Shown: positions 7,280 to 15,623 of the stretch, piece after piece
How the letters are laid out: each line of letters begins with the position of its first letter
Numbering within the stretch: position 1 is the stretch's first letter
Source: Hafnia alvei
Lineage (GTDB): Bacteria > Pseudomonadota > Gammaproteobacteria > Enterobacterales > Enterobacteriaceae
Direction: 5' to 3'
NCBI RefSeq assembly: GCF_034424155.1
Contig: NZ_CP139992.1
Span: 1,194,012 to 1,258,011 of the forward strand
Length of the DNA: 64,000 nucleotides
Program-made: the position numbers and the translations under genes
Notes under the pieces: model-generated
What the model saw: only the letters and a program-made list of their open reading frames with translations
Database searches by the model: none
Told to the model about the DNA's origin: nothing

Positions 7280-10200
7280 ATGGCAAAAATACGCATAAAA
7301 GGTGGGAAAGGTGGCAGCTCATCTTCACGGACACCGACTGAACAGCCCGATGATCTTCAATCTGTAGCGAAAGCTAAGATTTTGATTGCGCTCGCTGAGG
7401 GGGAAATTGCTGGTGGTTTAACAGGGAAAAACATTTTTCTTGATGGTACCCCACTAGAAAACTCTGATGGCTCATCTAATTTTTCCGGTGTGGCATGGGA
7501 ATTCCGAGAGGGTACGCAGGCTCAGCGTTATATTCAGGGAATCCCCAGCGCCGAAAATGAAATTAGCGTGGGTATGGAAATTTCAAGTGACACGGCATGG
7601 ACGCATACTTTTACCAATCCTCAATTGTCTGGTGCACGCGTTAGACTCAAGTGGCCATCGCTTTTTAAACAGCAAGACAATGGCGACTTAGTAGGATACT
7701 CAATCAAGTATGCGATTGATTTGCAGACCGACGGTGGAACGTGGAAAACCATTATTGATACATCGGTGATCGGTAAAACAACCTCGGGTTATGAGCGTAG
7801 TCACCGGATCAATTTTCCTCAGTTAGGTAACACATGGACTGTTCGTTTACGTAAAATCACTGGAGATGCCAACAGCGCAAAGATTGGCGATACGATGACG
7901 CTACAAAGTTATACGGAGGTCATCGATGCAAAGTTGCGGTACCCGAACACCGCGCTACTTTATATTGAATTTGATTCAAGCCAGTTCAACGGTTCTATCC
8001 CGCAAATATCATGTGAACCGCGAGGCCGTATTATTCGCGTTCCAGATAATTACGATCCCGAAAGCCGCACTTACACAGGGATATGGCAGGGGCAGTTCAA
8101 ATGGGCATGGACGGATAATCCAGCATGGATTTTCTATGATGTTGTCATCAATGATCGCTTTGGCTTAGGGGATAGGCTGACTGCAGAGAATATTAGTAAA
8201 TGGACGCTTTATGAGGTCGCGCAGTATTGCGATCAAATGGTGCCAGATGGACGGGGAGGTGATGGCACTGAGCCGCGTCATATCTGCAACGTGTACGTAC
8301 AAGATCGCAATGATGCATACACCGTATTGAGAGATTTTGCCGCGATATTCCGTGGCATGACATATTGGGGGGGCAATCAGATTGTTGCACTGGCTGATAT
8401 GCCGCGTGATGTAGACTATGTTTATACCAATGCTAGCGCTGTCGATGGGCTTTTTACTTACGCAAGTAGTACTAGTAAGACTCGTTATACCTCATCCCTA
8501 GTTTCATATTCTGACCCTGCGAATGCCTACGCAGATGCTGTTGAGCCAGTTTTTGATCAAACACTTGTCGCTCGATACAAGGTTTACAACCCCTTAGAAG
8601 TGACGGCTATCGGGTGTACGCGGCAATCTGAGGCACAACGTAAAGGTCGCTGGGGAATATTGACCAACAATAAAGATCGTATCGTTACGTTTGGTGTGGG
8701 GCTTGACGGAAATATTCCGCAGCCGGGTTATGTTATTGCTGTTGCTGATGAGTTTTTATCAGGCCGTGTCGCAGGTGGGCGCATCAGTTCTGTTAATGGA
8801 CGCGTCATTGAACTAGATCGCAAGCCTGATGCCATTGCAGGTGATCGCCTTATGCTTAACCTGCCGTCCGGTGCTGCGCAAAGTCGAACAATTCAGGCGA
8901 TTAACGGCAATTTTGTAACGGTAACCGTAGCATATTCAGAAGTACCTGAGGCCGAAAGTGTATGGGTTGTAGAGTCTGAAAAACTGTACGCACAGCAATA
9001 CCGTGTGGTCGGCGTAGCGGATAATAATGACGGCACATTTACCATTTGCGCGGCACAGCATGATCCTGATAAATATGCGCGTATCGATACGGGCGCAATT
9101 ATAGATGATCGCCCGGTTAGTGTGATCCCTCCGGGCAACCAGATTGCACCAGATAACATCATTATTGATTCATACTCTACAGTTAATCAGGGAATTAGCG
9201 TTGAAACTTTACGAGCATATTGGGATGCGGTTGCAAACGCTATTTCATACGAGGCCCAATGGCGGCGCGATGAGGGGAACTGGATTAATATCCCGCGTAG
9301 CTCAACAACGTCTTTTGAAATTCCGAGTATTTATTCTGGCCGTTATCTTGTGCGAGTCAGAGCCATTAATGCGGCGGAAATCTCAAGTGGGTGGGCATAC
9401 TCACAAGAAACAACACTCATAGGAAAAGTTGGAAAGCCGCCGCAGCCGGTTAGTTTCAAAACTGATCCGCTAGTTTTTGGCATACAGCTTTCGTGGAATT
9501 TCCCTGAAGGAGCGGAAGATACCCTTAAAACTGAGATTCAGTACAACGATAAAAACGCTGAAGACGGAGCCATGCTTCTATCTGATATTCCGTATCCTCA
9601 GCGCAGCTATCAGCAGATGGGCCTGAAAGCAGGACAGTCTTTCTTCTATCGCGCTCGATTGGTTGATAAGACGGGGAATCAGGGTGACTGGATTGAGTGG
9701 GTATTAGGGGAGTCCAGCACGGATGTTGATTGGATTGCTGATGAAGTTAAAAAGGGGATTGAGGAGTCTGAGGTATTTAAAGAATTAAATGAAAATGTAG
9801 TTGATGCAAATAAAAAGCTTGAGGAGATAGCTGGAGATTCAATATCAAACTCGACGGCATCAATTATAAACTCTTTAACTATTGATGCAGACTCTAAGCG
9901 CTGGCGTAAAGAAAACGGAGATCGAAAAGCAGAGATTACAGTGACGAGAGAGGCTATCGCTACTGAAACAGAAGCCCGTGCAACGCAGGTGATAGAACTT
10001 AAAACTGAAACAGAAAAGACAAACGCGAGTTTAGCTAAGCTCTCCCAAACTGTTTCTGATAATGAGAGTTCAACAGCTACAGATATCACCAATTTAAATG
10101 CTAAGACGGATAAAACTGATGCATCCCTGAGTTCATTAAGCCAAACCGTTGCGGATGGCGACAAAGCATTATCCCAACAAATCACCCAGCTAAATTCTAA

Positions 10201-10792
10201 AACTGATACCACTAATAGCAATATCACTGCCTTAGAAAAAACCGTTGCGGATAGTGATAAAGCCTTATCGGAAAAAATAACCGGCTTAACATCGACGGTC
10301 GGAGAAAACACGGCTGCTATTCAAGTTCGCGGCCAAACTATCTTTAACAAAGATGGAACGGGTAGTTCCGTTTACAGCATGGGTGCCGGTATCACGTATA
10401 AAGGGAAGTATTATGCAGCCGGTTTGTCTGTCGGGGCTGAGGTTAACGCCGCTGGAGCAGTGAGCACACGTATTTTAGCCAGTGCTGATCAATTCGCTGT
10501 GTTAAATCCGGCTACTAACGGCTATACGTTGCCGTTTTTTGTTCAAGGTTCGCAAACCTTCATTGTTTCCGCGCTCATCCAAGATGCATCTATTACTAAC
10601 GCCAAAATCGGTAGCTATATTCAGTCAAACAATTATGTTGCGGGCAAGGCTGGCTGGCGCATCGATAAGAATGGCGTGTTAGAAATGAACTCGGCGTTAC
10701 CGGGCGGTGGTCGCTCCGTGTTTGATTCTAATGGTATTGGTGTATATGACCCAAATGGCGTTAGACGTTTTGCAGCGGGGTATAAACCTTAA
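7280..10792 (+). CDS. Host specificity protein J, central tail fibre (lambda gpJ-like)
   Basis: A 1170-residue tail tip fibre protein of the lambda gpJ family, which contacts the outer-membrane receptor. The N-terminus (AKIRIKGGKGGSSSSRTPTE) and the following ~600 residues match the conserved gpJ body. Fibronectin III-like segments follow at about residues 620-810. Residues ~850-1010 are a heptad-rich coiled coil built of ~35-residue repeats such as KTVADSDKALSEKITGL. The C-terminal ~150 residues (DUF1983-like, QTFIVSALIQDASITNAKIG) end in a Gly-rich tip. The receptor cannot be predicted from this. Length is close to lambda J (about 1130). Its stop overlaps the next ATG (TAATG). Confidence 0.93.
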   Translation: MAKIRIKGGKGGSSSSRTPTEQPDDLQSVAKAKILIALAEGEIAGGLTGKNIFLDGTPLENSDGSSNFSGVAWEFREGTQAQRYIQGIPSAENEISVGMEISSDTAWTHTFTNPQLSGARVRLKWPSLFKQQDNGDLVGYSIKYAIDLQTDGGTWKTIIDTSVIGKTTSGYERSHRINFPQLGNTWTVRLRKITGDANSAKIGDTMTLQSYTEVIDAKLRYPNTALLYIEFDSSQFNGSIPQISCEPRGRIIRVPDNYDPESRTYTGIWQGQFKWAWTDNPAWIFYDVVINDRFGLGDRLTAENISKWTLYEVAQYCDQMVPDGRGGDGTEPRHICNVYVQDRNDAYTVLRDFAAIFRGMTYWGGNQIVALADMPRDVDYVYTNASAVDGLFTYASSTSKTRYTSSLVSYSDPANAYADAVEPVFDQTLVARYKVYNPLEVTAIGCTRQSEAQRKGRWGILTNNKDRIVTFGVGLDGNIPQPGYVIAVADEFLSGRVAGGRISSVNGRVIELDRKPDAIAGDRLMLNLPSGAAQSRTIQAINGNFVTVTVAYSEVPEAESVWVVESEKLYAQQYRVVGVADNNDGTFTICAAQHDPDKYARIDTGAIIDDRPVSVIPPGNQIAPDNIIIDSYSTVNQGISVETLRAYWDAVANAISYEAQWRRDEGNWINIPRSSTTSFEIPSIYSGRYLVRVRAINAAEISSGWAYSQETTLIGKVGKPPQPVSFKTDPLVFGIQLSWNFPEGAEDTLKTEIQYNDKNAEDGAMLLSDIPYPQRSYQQMGLKAGQSFFYRARLVDKTGNQGDWIEWVLGESSTDVDWIADEVKKGIEESEVFKELNENVVDANKKLEEIAGDSISNSTASIINSLTIDADSKRWRKENGDRKAEITVTREAIATETEARATQVIELKTETEKTNASLAKLSQTVSDNESSTATDITNLNAKTDKTDASLSSLSQTVADGDKALSQQITQLNSKTDTTNSNITALEKTVADSDKALSEKITGLTSTVGENTAAIQVRGQTIFNKDGTGSSVYSMGAGITYKGKYYAAGLSVGAEVNAAGAVSTRILASADQFAVLNPATNGYTLPFFVQGSQTFIVSALIQDASITNAKIGSYIQSNNYVAGKAGWRIDKNGVLEMNSALPGGGRSVFDSNGIGVYDPNGVRRFAAGYKP

Positions 10793-11088
10793 TGGGAAGT
10801 TATGGTGTTTTTGTTTACAACGAAAAAGGGATTGAAACGAGCGCCATCGATGGGCGCTCTTTTTTTCTCGATAGCATTATGATCACTAGTGCAAATAGAA
10901 ATGGGAGCAAAAGCTATCCAAGCGTAGATTTGAATGTATATAGCTTAACTTATGCCGTGTCAGGCTCCGGTGGTGCGATAGGCGCATATATTCATCCCAA
11001 AATAAGCGGAAATACAATTTCATGGACAAGCATTGCTTCCGATGCTTCTTCATCGGGGTATATCTTTATTTGCTTGGTGGAAAAATAG
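10792..11088 (+). CDS. Small tail-associated protein, unknown
   Basis: A 98-residue ORF starting in a one-base overlap with the gpJ stop, hence translationally coupled to it. The N-terminus MGSYGVFVYNEKG resembles small proteins found after gpJ in lambdoid prophages. It is rich in Ser/Gly/Ile and looks like a beta-rich structural protein; no catalytic motif or membrane segment is seen. Position suggests a tail tip accessory protein. Confidence 0.6.
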   Translation: MGSYGVFVYNEKGIETSAIDGRSFFLDSIMITSANRNGSKSYPSVDLNVYSLTYAVSGSGGAIGAYIHPKISGNTISWTSIASDASSSGYIFICLVEK

Positions 11089-11091
11089 TTT

Positions 11092-11745
11092 ATGCCATTT
11101 TACGTTGAACTGAAAAATGATAAGGGTAGGACAATATACGATACAACTCTGCGCAATTTTTCGCTGATTTCTCGCCAACGTGTCATTGTGCCTCCGGCAG
11201 GGCAAAGCCCGTTAATCATTAACATTCCAAATCCCCAAACTACGATCCCTTTTGTTCGAATAGAGGGCGGATATGAAGCGAATGTGGCTTTGCTAGCCTC
11301 TGTTTCTGGCTCTCAGGTAGGGCTCATACTTGCGCCGCCGCCGTCAGGTGCTGCTGTCAGTAAACCCGCGATTGTATACCTGATGGGGGTTGGGACTACC
11401 GGCATTGCGCCAGAGTATGGGGCAGTCATTAGAAATGAGGCTGGCGCCGTTGAGTGGTCATCGCTGGATAACCCTCTATTTATTCGAACCGTCGCCATTA
11501 CAGATGCCCATGCAACGCCAAATACTAGTATTGTGGCAGGCCGTTCGATAGCCGTTTGCCCATCAATCACCGGAACGATAAAGCGTAACGGTGGTAATGC
11601 GTTTAGCGTGATTACCGGTTTTTCTGATGGCTTGCGTGCGCAGGCTTTTGGAAACTTCGGTGGCTCCGGTGCGTGGTCTTGGGATACATCGCTTACACCC
11701 CGGCTCGATTATCAGGTTTATATCGAAACAGCTTACATGGATTAA
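11092..11745 (+). CDS. Tail-associated protein, unknown (beta-rich)
   Basis: A 217-residue ORF beginning 3 bp after the previous stop. The N-terminus MPFYVELKNDKGRTIYDTTL has the same general pattern as the preceding 98-residue protein (short beta strands, N/D-x-K-G turn), so the two may be related accessory proteins. The rest is beta-rich with no Cys-based or catalytic motif recognised. It ends the gpJ transcription unit: a terminator follows at once. A role at the tail tip or as a receptor-blocking accessory is possible but unproven. Confidence 0.6.
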   Translation: MPFYVELKNDKGRTIYDTTLRNFSLISRQRVIVPPAGQSPLIINIPNPQTTIPFVRIEGGYEANVALLASVSGSQVGLILAPPPSGAAVSKPAIVYLMGVGTTGIAPEYGAVIRNEAGAVEWSSLDNPLFIRTVAITDAHATPNTSIVAGRSIAVCPSITGTIKRNGGNAFSVITGFSDGLRAQAFGNFGGSGAWSWDTSLTPRLDYQVYIETAYMD

Positions 11746-11753
11746 ATCTTAAT

Positions 11754-11778
11754 AACCCGCCTAGTGCGGGTTTTTTAT
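11754..11778 (+). terminator. Rho-independent terminator after the gpJ unit
   Basis: Stem ACCCGC/GCGGGT, loop CTAGT, then TTTTTATT. IS200 copy 3 is inserted directly after this T tract. Confidence 0.85.
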
Positions 11779-11780
11779 TG

Positions 11781-12403
11781 TCAGCTTTAAACCACCTCCT
11801 CGGGAGGTGGTGATTGTCCCTGTGAGGCTATAGCCTGAAGGAAGCCCATGCCAGAAAATTCCAGCTTACTCACCACAAGTAAGAAGGAAATCACTGACAT
11901 GAGCAGTTATAGAAGTTCAGCACATGTATTCTGGCGTTGCAAATATCACTTGGTGTGGACGCCAAAGTATCGCTACAAGGTTTTAGCAGGGGCGGTAGGT
12001 AAAGAGCTTTATCGCTCAGTTTATATACTTTGCAATATGAAAGATTGTGAGGTACTTGAACTGAATGTTCAGCCAGACCATGTTCATCTTGTCGTGATGA
12101 TCCCACCGAAACTCTCGATCTCAACGCTGATGGGCGTCCTGAAAGGGCGCACAGCTATTCGTCTCTACAACAAGTTTCCGCATATACGAAAGAAGCTGTG
12201 GGGTAATCATTTTTGGGCGAGGGGATATTTTGCCGACACAGTTGGAGTGAACGAAGAAATTATCAGGCGCTACGTGAGGCATCAGGATAAGAAAGACCAA
12301 GAATACGAACAGCAAATGGCGTTATTACAGGATTAAAACGAACAAGGCCCCCTTTTAGGGGGCCCCATTTAAAGCCACCTCTTCAAGAGGTGGATTTTTA
12401 CTG
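11781..12403 (+). mobile_element. IS200/IS605-family element, copy 3
   Basis: A third 623-bp unit that by eye is identical to copies 1 and 2, flanked on the left by TTTTTTATTG of a terminator and on the right by GAGCAAATATTATG of the tail fibre gene. The final G of the element plus GAG rebuilds a GGAG ribosome binding site for that gene. Confidence 0.9.
11848..12336 (+). CDS. tnpA: IS200-type Y1 transposase TnpA, copy 3
   Basis: Identical to the proteins of copies 1 and 2 (162 residues, HVH motif, catalytic Tyr in RRYVRHQ). Alternative start ATG 11899. Confidence 0.93.
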   Translation: MPENSSLLTTSKKEITDMSSYRSSAHVFWRCKYHLVWTPKYRYKVLAGAVGKELYRSVYILCNMKDCEVLELNVQPDHVHLVVMIPPKLSISTLMGVLKGRTAIRLYNKFPHIRKKLWGNHFWARGYFADTVGVNEEIIRRYVRHQDKKDQEYEQQMALLQD

Positions 12404-12414
12404 GAGCAAATATT

Positions 12415-13770
12415 ATGTCTTTATACGCGACAGGCACGATCACGGGCGCATTGAATGCAACCACTATTACCGGCACCGGCACAAAATGGAGCGATGCGAA
12501 GATCGGCATTACGAATGGCTCCGTGCTGTTTGTATCGTCTAATGCAGGGGTTGATGGCGTCTATCAGGTTAAGCGTGTCATTAGCGATACGTCGATAGAG
12601 CTGGTCCAGCCAATCTATAAAGCGTTTACTAATTCCAAGTATTCGATCCTGGTGGCAGAGTCGGCAAGTACAGCGGCATGGTCTAATCAACTCGCGGCGA
12701 CGCTTGGATACTATCAAGCGCAAATGGACGGCTGGCAGCAAATTATGACCGGAACGGGCGATATTGCACTTACTGCGCCGGATGGCACTAAAGTAACGAT
12801 CAAAAGTTTTACTAAGCTATCAAATGATTTAGATAAAAAAGCCAATGCAGGTGATAACAGCGATATTACAAGCATCTCCGGGCTAAAAACTGCACTCAGC
12901 ATTGAGCAGGGAGGGACTGGCGAGAAAACTCCAGGTATGAAGTTGTTAGGTGGCCTAGGGCTGAAAAGTAATTCAAGGTTTCTAACGACGACTGGTTCAT
13001 ATATCCCCGGCGAGTTCGTTCCTCAAGCGGTTTATGACAGTCGCTCTATCGTCGGGTACGCAAATATACATAACTGGCCGTTGGGCATCAGCGCAGGTGT
13101 TCAGAGTGGGGCGAACGGCACCGATCAGTCGGGAGTCATTTCTCTATTAACAGTGAGAGGGTGGCCTGATGACTCGGGTATATCCGCATCATGTCAGTGG
13201 TTCATGGGAGCTACAAAAGCAGGTTATAGATATCCAGGATACAATTCGGTTGATGCGGCATGGTACTTGAGAACTGAGTATTTATGGTGCACTAGGACAA
13301 CAACAGTTGATTCAAATGGGTTCATTAAAAAAGCATCGCCTGTTATTAAAATCTTCAGTGATGGGAAGTTTGAAACAAATAATGAATCAGAAGGTGCGCA
13401 GGTGACCCGCGAGGGTGTTGGTGTTTATCGCATAAGCAATATTCTCGGCCCGCACTCAGATAAAGCATGGGGCGGTATCGATGGTGGTTTTGAAATCCCA
13501 AAAGACCGCAATGGCCAGCGCTTAATTTGGTTGGATTATGAGGTTGAAGCCGACGGTTCTATTATTGTTAAAACCTATCACCGTACATACCCGGATGCGC
13601 CTGAATTTGCCAGAAACATCAAGGATGGATATGAGGAAAGCGATCCTATTGATATACCGTCTGACCAATTCCTTTCCGTTCGTGTAGAAATGCCACAGGA
13701 CTCGATCTGGAATCTGGCACAAAAAGCAGCGCAAGAAGAAATGGCACGAGAAGAAATTGCAGAAGAGTAA
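12415..13770 (+). CDS. Phage side tail fibre protein
   Basis: A 451-residue tail fibre protein. The N-terminus (SLYATGTITGALNATTITGTGTKW) is the attachment-type segment common to enterobacterial prophage fibres, followed by a helical part and the fibre motif IEQGGTGEKTPG at about residue 163. The C-terminal part carries a conserved tip-like region (EGVGVYRISNILGPHSDKAWGG) and ends in a charged helix. It follows IS copy 3 by 11 bp, so its natural promoter may be cut off by the insertion; the GGAG ribosome binding site is retained at the junction. A 9-bp-stem hairpin lies just past its stop. Confidence 0.88.
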   Translation: MSLYATGTITGALNATTITGTGTKWSDAKIGITNGSVLFVSSNAGVDGVYQVKRVISDTSIELVQPIYKAFTNSKYSILVAESASTAAWSNQLAATLGYYQAQMDGWQQIMTGTGDIALTAPDGTKVTIKSFTKLSNDLDKKANAGDNSDITSISGLKTALSIEQGGTGEKTPGMKLLGGLGLKSNSRFLTTTGSYIPGEFVPQAVYDSRSIVGYANIHNWPLGISAGVQSGANGTDQSGVISLLTVRGWPDDSGISASCQWFMGATKAGYRYPGYNSVDAAWYLRTEYLWCTRTTTVDSNGFIKKASPVIKIFSDGKFETNNESEGAQVTREGVGVYRISNILGPHSDKAWGGIDGGFEIPKDRNGQRLIWLDYEVEADGSIIVKTYHRTYPDAPEFARNIKDGYEESDPIDIPSDQFLSVRVEMPQDSIWNLAQKAAQEEMAREEIAEE

Positions 13771-13778
13771 TTAGGTTT

Positions 13779-13807
13779 GCGCCGGAGCGTATGCAAGACT
13801 CCGGCGC
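13779..13807 (+). terminator. Stem-loop after tail fibre gene
   Basis: Perfect 9-bp stem GCGCCGGAG/CTCCGGCGC with an 11-base loop, 8 bp past the tail fibre stop. It lacks a T tract, so termination is uncertain. Confidence 0.5.
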
Positions 13808-13821
13808 AGTGACAATACCAG
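13801..13821. repeat. 21-bp direct repeat, left copy
   Basis: The 21-bp sequence begins CCGGCGCAGTGACAATACC and ends AG. The same 21 bp recur at 14655-14675, so the pair brackets the LuxR-type regulator gene. Confidence 0.8.
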
Positions 13822-13955
13822 AGTGACTCTATTGTGGTGACTGTTTATTATTTTGATGATATAGGTTCTAACGCTATAATAAGCAAAGGTTTGCCTGCTG
13901 GTTTCAAAACTAGCTTGGTGGATTTATGCTGATTCGATGTATAAAGGAGGTGGGA

Positions 13956-14570
13956 GTGCCTGCAGAGATTAAAGTATACCTTGAGGATGCTAATCAAGCC
14001 TATAGCTCCGGTGTGTGGTGCCTATTAGAGGAAATCTTCACTGAAAATATGGGGATGCTTCTGAAACGGATTGATGGAGTTTCAGCAACAGTTGCATTAC
14101 GTGATGCAGATATCTATGTAACACCATTCAGTGCAGGAATAGACCGAATTTGCGCTTATATGTTTAGTCATCATAAAAAAAATTTCCTTCTTATTGGTAT
14201 TAGTATAGGACAAAATTTGCCGATTATTGAGAACCTATGCCCATGTTTACAAAGCGTTTTTATCCGAAGAGTTGACTCTGTTGAGCAAGTTCGTCATAAG
14301 GTGTCTCAAGCTTGGACTATATCAAACGAAAAAAAAGAAGAAAAATGCCGTTCATGCTGTCGCTTATTATTAACTGCAGGTGAAAAACGTGTAATCCATT
14401 ATTTATATAGGGGGTTTAGTGTGTCTCAAGTTGGTAATATTCTAGGGATAGGAATGAAAATGGCAAGTCAAAGAAAACGGGAAGTTATGAGGAAGTATAA
14501 TTTGCACTCTGACGTAGAACTGTGGAATTTTCTTAACAAATGGCGAGAATATTTAATTCCTTCTGAATAA
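13956..14570 (+). CDS. LuxR-type HTH transcriptional regulator
   Basis: A 204-residue protein with an unrecognised N-terminal domain and a C-terminal LuxR/FixJ-type helix-turn-helix (LTAGEKRVIHYLYRGFSVSQ, then RKREVMRKYNLHSDVELWNF). GTG 13956 is preferred because a near-perfect AAAGGAGG lies 5 bp upstream; ATG 13926 would place that site inside the gene and give 214 residues. A cluster CRSCC at the domain border could bind metal or be redox active. The N-terminus resembles the pseudo-receiver type seen in enterobacterial RcsA/BglJ-like regulators, which is an inference. It stands alone between the tail fibre gene and a convergent toxin-antitoxin module and is bracketed by 21-bp direct repeats. 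Targets are unknown. Confidence 0.7.
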   Translation: MPAEIKVYLEDANQAYSSGVWCLLEEIFTENMGMLLKRIDGVSATVALRDADIYVTPFSAGIDRICAYMFSHHKKNFLLIGISIGQNLPIIENLCPCLQSVFIRRVDSVEQVRHKVSQAWTISNEKKEEKCRSCCRLLLTAGEKRVIHYLYRGFSVSQVGNILGIGMKMASQRKREVMRKYNLHSDVELWNFLNKWREYLIPSE

Positions 14571-14654
14571 TGCTCCCACCACTCTAGCGAGCTTATGTTG
14601 AGTAAGTTCGAAGGAAATCCGAAGTATTAGAAAAATCAGAGTGTATATAACAGA

Positions 14655-14675
14655 CCGGCGCAGTGACAATACCAG
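14655..14675. repeat. 21-bp direct repeat, right copy
   Basis: Perfect copy of 13801-13821. An imperfect inverted version (GGATATTGTCAGGCGCG) follows at about 14708-14724, so the right copy also sits in a loose dyad. Confidence 0.8.
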
Positions 14676-14781
14676 TGGATCGCTAATGCGTTTAAGTGAT
14701 TCAGATGGATATTGTCAGGCGCGGATTGTACGGATTAAATCTAAGATAGCAATGCGGATGATTCTTTGAGTTATGAACTGG

Positions 14782-14810
14782 GTAATAAAAACCCCGCTCG
14801 CTGGCGGGGA
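14782..14810 (-). terminator. Terminator for the toxin-antitoxin-chaperone operon
   Basis: On the minus strand CCCCGC/GCGGGG stem followed by TTTTTATT, directly after the last gene of the operon. Confidence 0.85.
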
Positions 14811-14814
14811 TAGG

Positions 14815-15213
14815 TCAATTCATGGGGAGGGAGATTCCTTTAATCCCAGATTGTACAAGCAGTGTATCGGCAAAGAATTTGAAGTAAGTTTTCATGAATG
14901 ATGAGAAATACCAAGTGTTATCAATAAGAAAATCTGCATCTATTTTTTCATCTTTTGGATATGTGTAAACCATTTTGATATCCATTTTCAACGAAAACAC
15001 TTTGGCAGAACTCTCAGAATCATAGCTATATCCGTAGGGGCTAGCGTTAACAACAATCACCGATAATTCCGGATTGGAAAGCAGATGACCTCCAGCTTCA
15101 AAATTTAGGTTACCATATTCAAAAGTAACATCTCCGCCATAAGAATCTCCTATGCGCATAATTGAGCTGTTAATTACTGATGCTTCAATAAGTTGTAATT
15201 CACTTAGTAACAT
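14815..15213 (-). CDS. Probable SecB-like chaperone of a TA-chaperone module
   Basis: A 132-residue soluble protein with alternating beta-strand pattern (GGDVTFEYGNLNFEAGG, then a strand of hydrophobics) and a C-terminal helix-plus-tail (SFMKTYFKFFADTLLVQSGI then KGISLPMN). This layout and the Pro-Leu-rich end resemble the SecB fold, whose last helix ends in a similar G-x-P-L segment. It overlaps the antitoxin gene by 10 bp and has no strong ribosome site of its own, so it is translationally coupled. Known tripartite modules (e.g. HigBA with SecB-TA) use such a chaperone to fold and protect the antitoxin. I inferred the SecB relation from pattern and context; a profile search would settle it. 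An alternative is a third-gene protein of unrelated fold. Confidence 0.5.
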   Translation of the reverse strand: MLLSELQLIEASVINSSIMRIGDSYGGDVTFEYGNLNFEAGGHLLSNPELSVIVVNASPYGYSYDSESSAKVFSLKMDIKMVYTYPKDEKIDADFLIDNTWYFSSFMKTYFKFFADTLLVQSGIKGISLPMN

Positions 15214-15623
15214 TTTGTTTGGTATTCCGCATTACTGGCTTTAATAGTAATCTTGATGGTCTGTACAGGATTTGTTCTGACATCACTCATGTTCCATGCA
15301 AGCTGTTTTAATTCAGGGGCAACAACATGTGAAACATCAACCCCCTCTCTTAGTATGACAACTTTCGCAATTGCTCCTAATGCATATGCCATATCAGAAA
15401 GAGTTTTGAGAGTCATATTTCTAGAGCCGTCAAGCAACTGGCACACATGGGCTTTAGATTTCCCCATCTTTTTAGCAAGTTCTGACTGTGAAATGTTCGC
15501 ATCCTGCATTGCCAAAAGAAGATCCTCGGTTGTGTTGAAAATCAGGCGTTCACACGCCATCTCTCGCTCTCCAACCTCAGGAAAAACAAAATCTTCATCA
15601 TTAAACATATTGTTAGCAATCAT
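15204..15623 (-). CDS. XRE-type HTH antitoxin with C-terminal extension
   Basis: A 139-residue DNA-binding protein. An XRE/HigA-type helix-turn-helix lies at about residues 42-70 (ISQSELAKKMGKSKAHVCQL). The N-terminal ~30 residues are acidic. After the HTH there is a ~50-residue tail ending YQTKCY, longer than in simple two-gene antitoxins; in known TA-chaperone systems such a tail is the chaperone-addiction segment. Start ATG 15623 lies inside the end of the toxin gene (GTG 15626 also possible), with GGGG upstream. The gene order toxin-antitoxin matches higBA rather than relBE. It probably represses the operon through the palindrome at 16035-16052. Confidence 0.75.
   Translation of the reverse strand: MIANNMFNDEDFVFPEVGEREMACERLIFNTTEDLLLAMQDANISQSELAKKMGKSKAHVCQLLDGSRNMTLKTLSDMAYALGAIAKVVILREGVDVSHVVAPELKQLAWNMSDVRTNPVQTIKITIKASNAEYQTKCY

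Noticed and set aside
9679-10311. 210-residue minus-strand ORF opposite the gpJ coiled coil
   Set aside because: It mirrors a repetitive Ser/Lys/Thr coding stretch of gpJ, giving a low-complexity Ser/Val/Leu protein; no start signal or family pattern.
12415-14675. Phage tail-fibre invertible segment (Gin/Cin type)
   Set aside because: No invertase gene, no alternative fibre C-terminus in inverse orientation; the 21-bp repeats are direct, not inverted.
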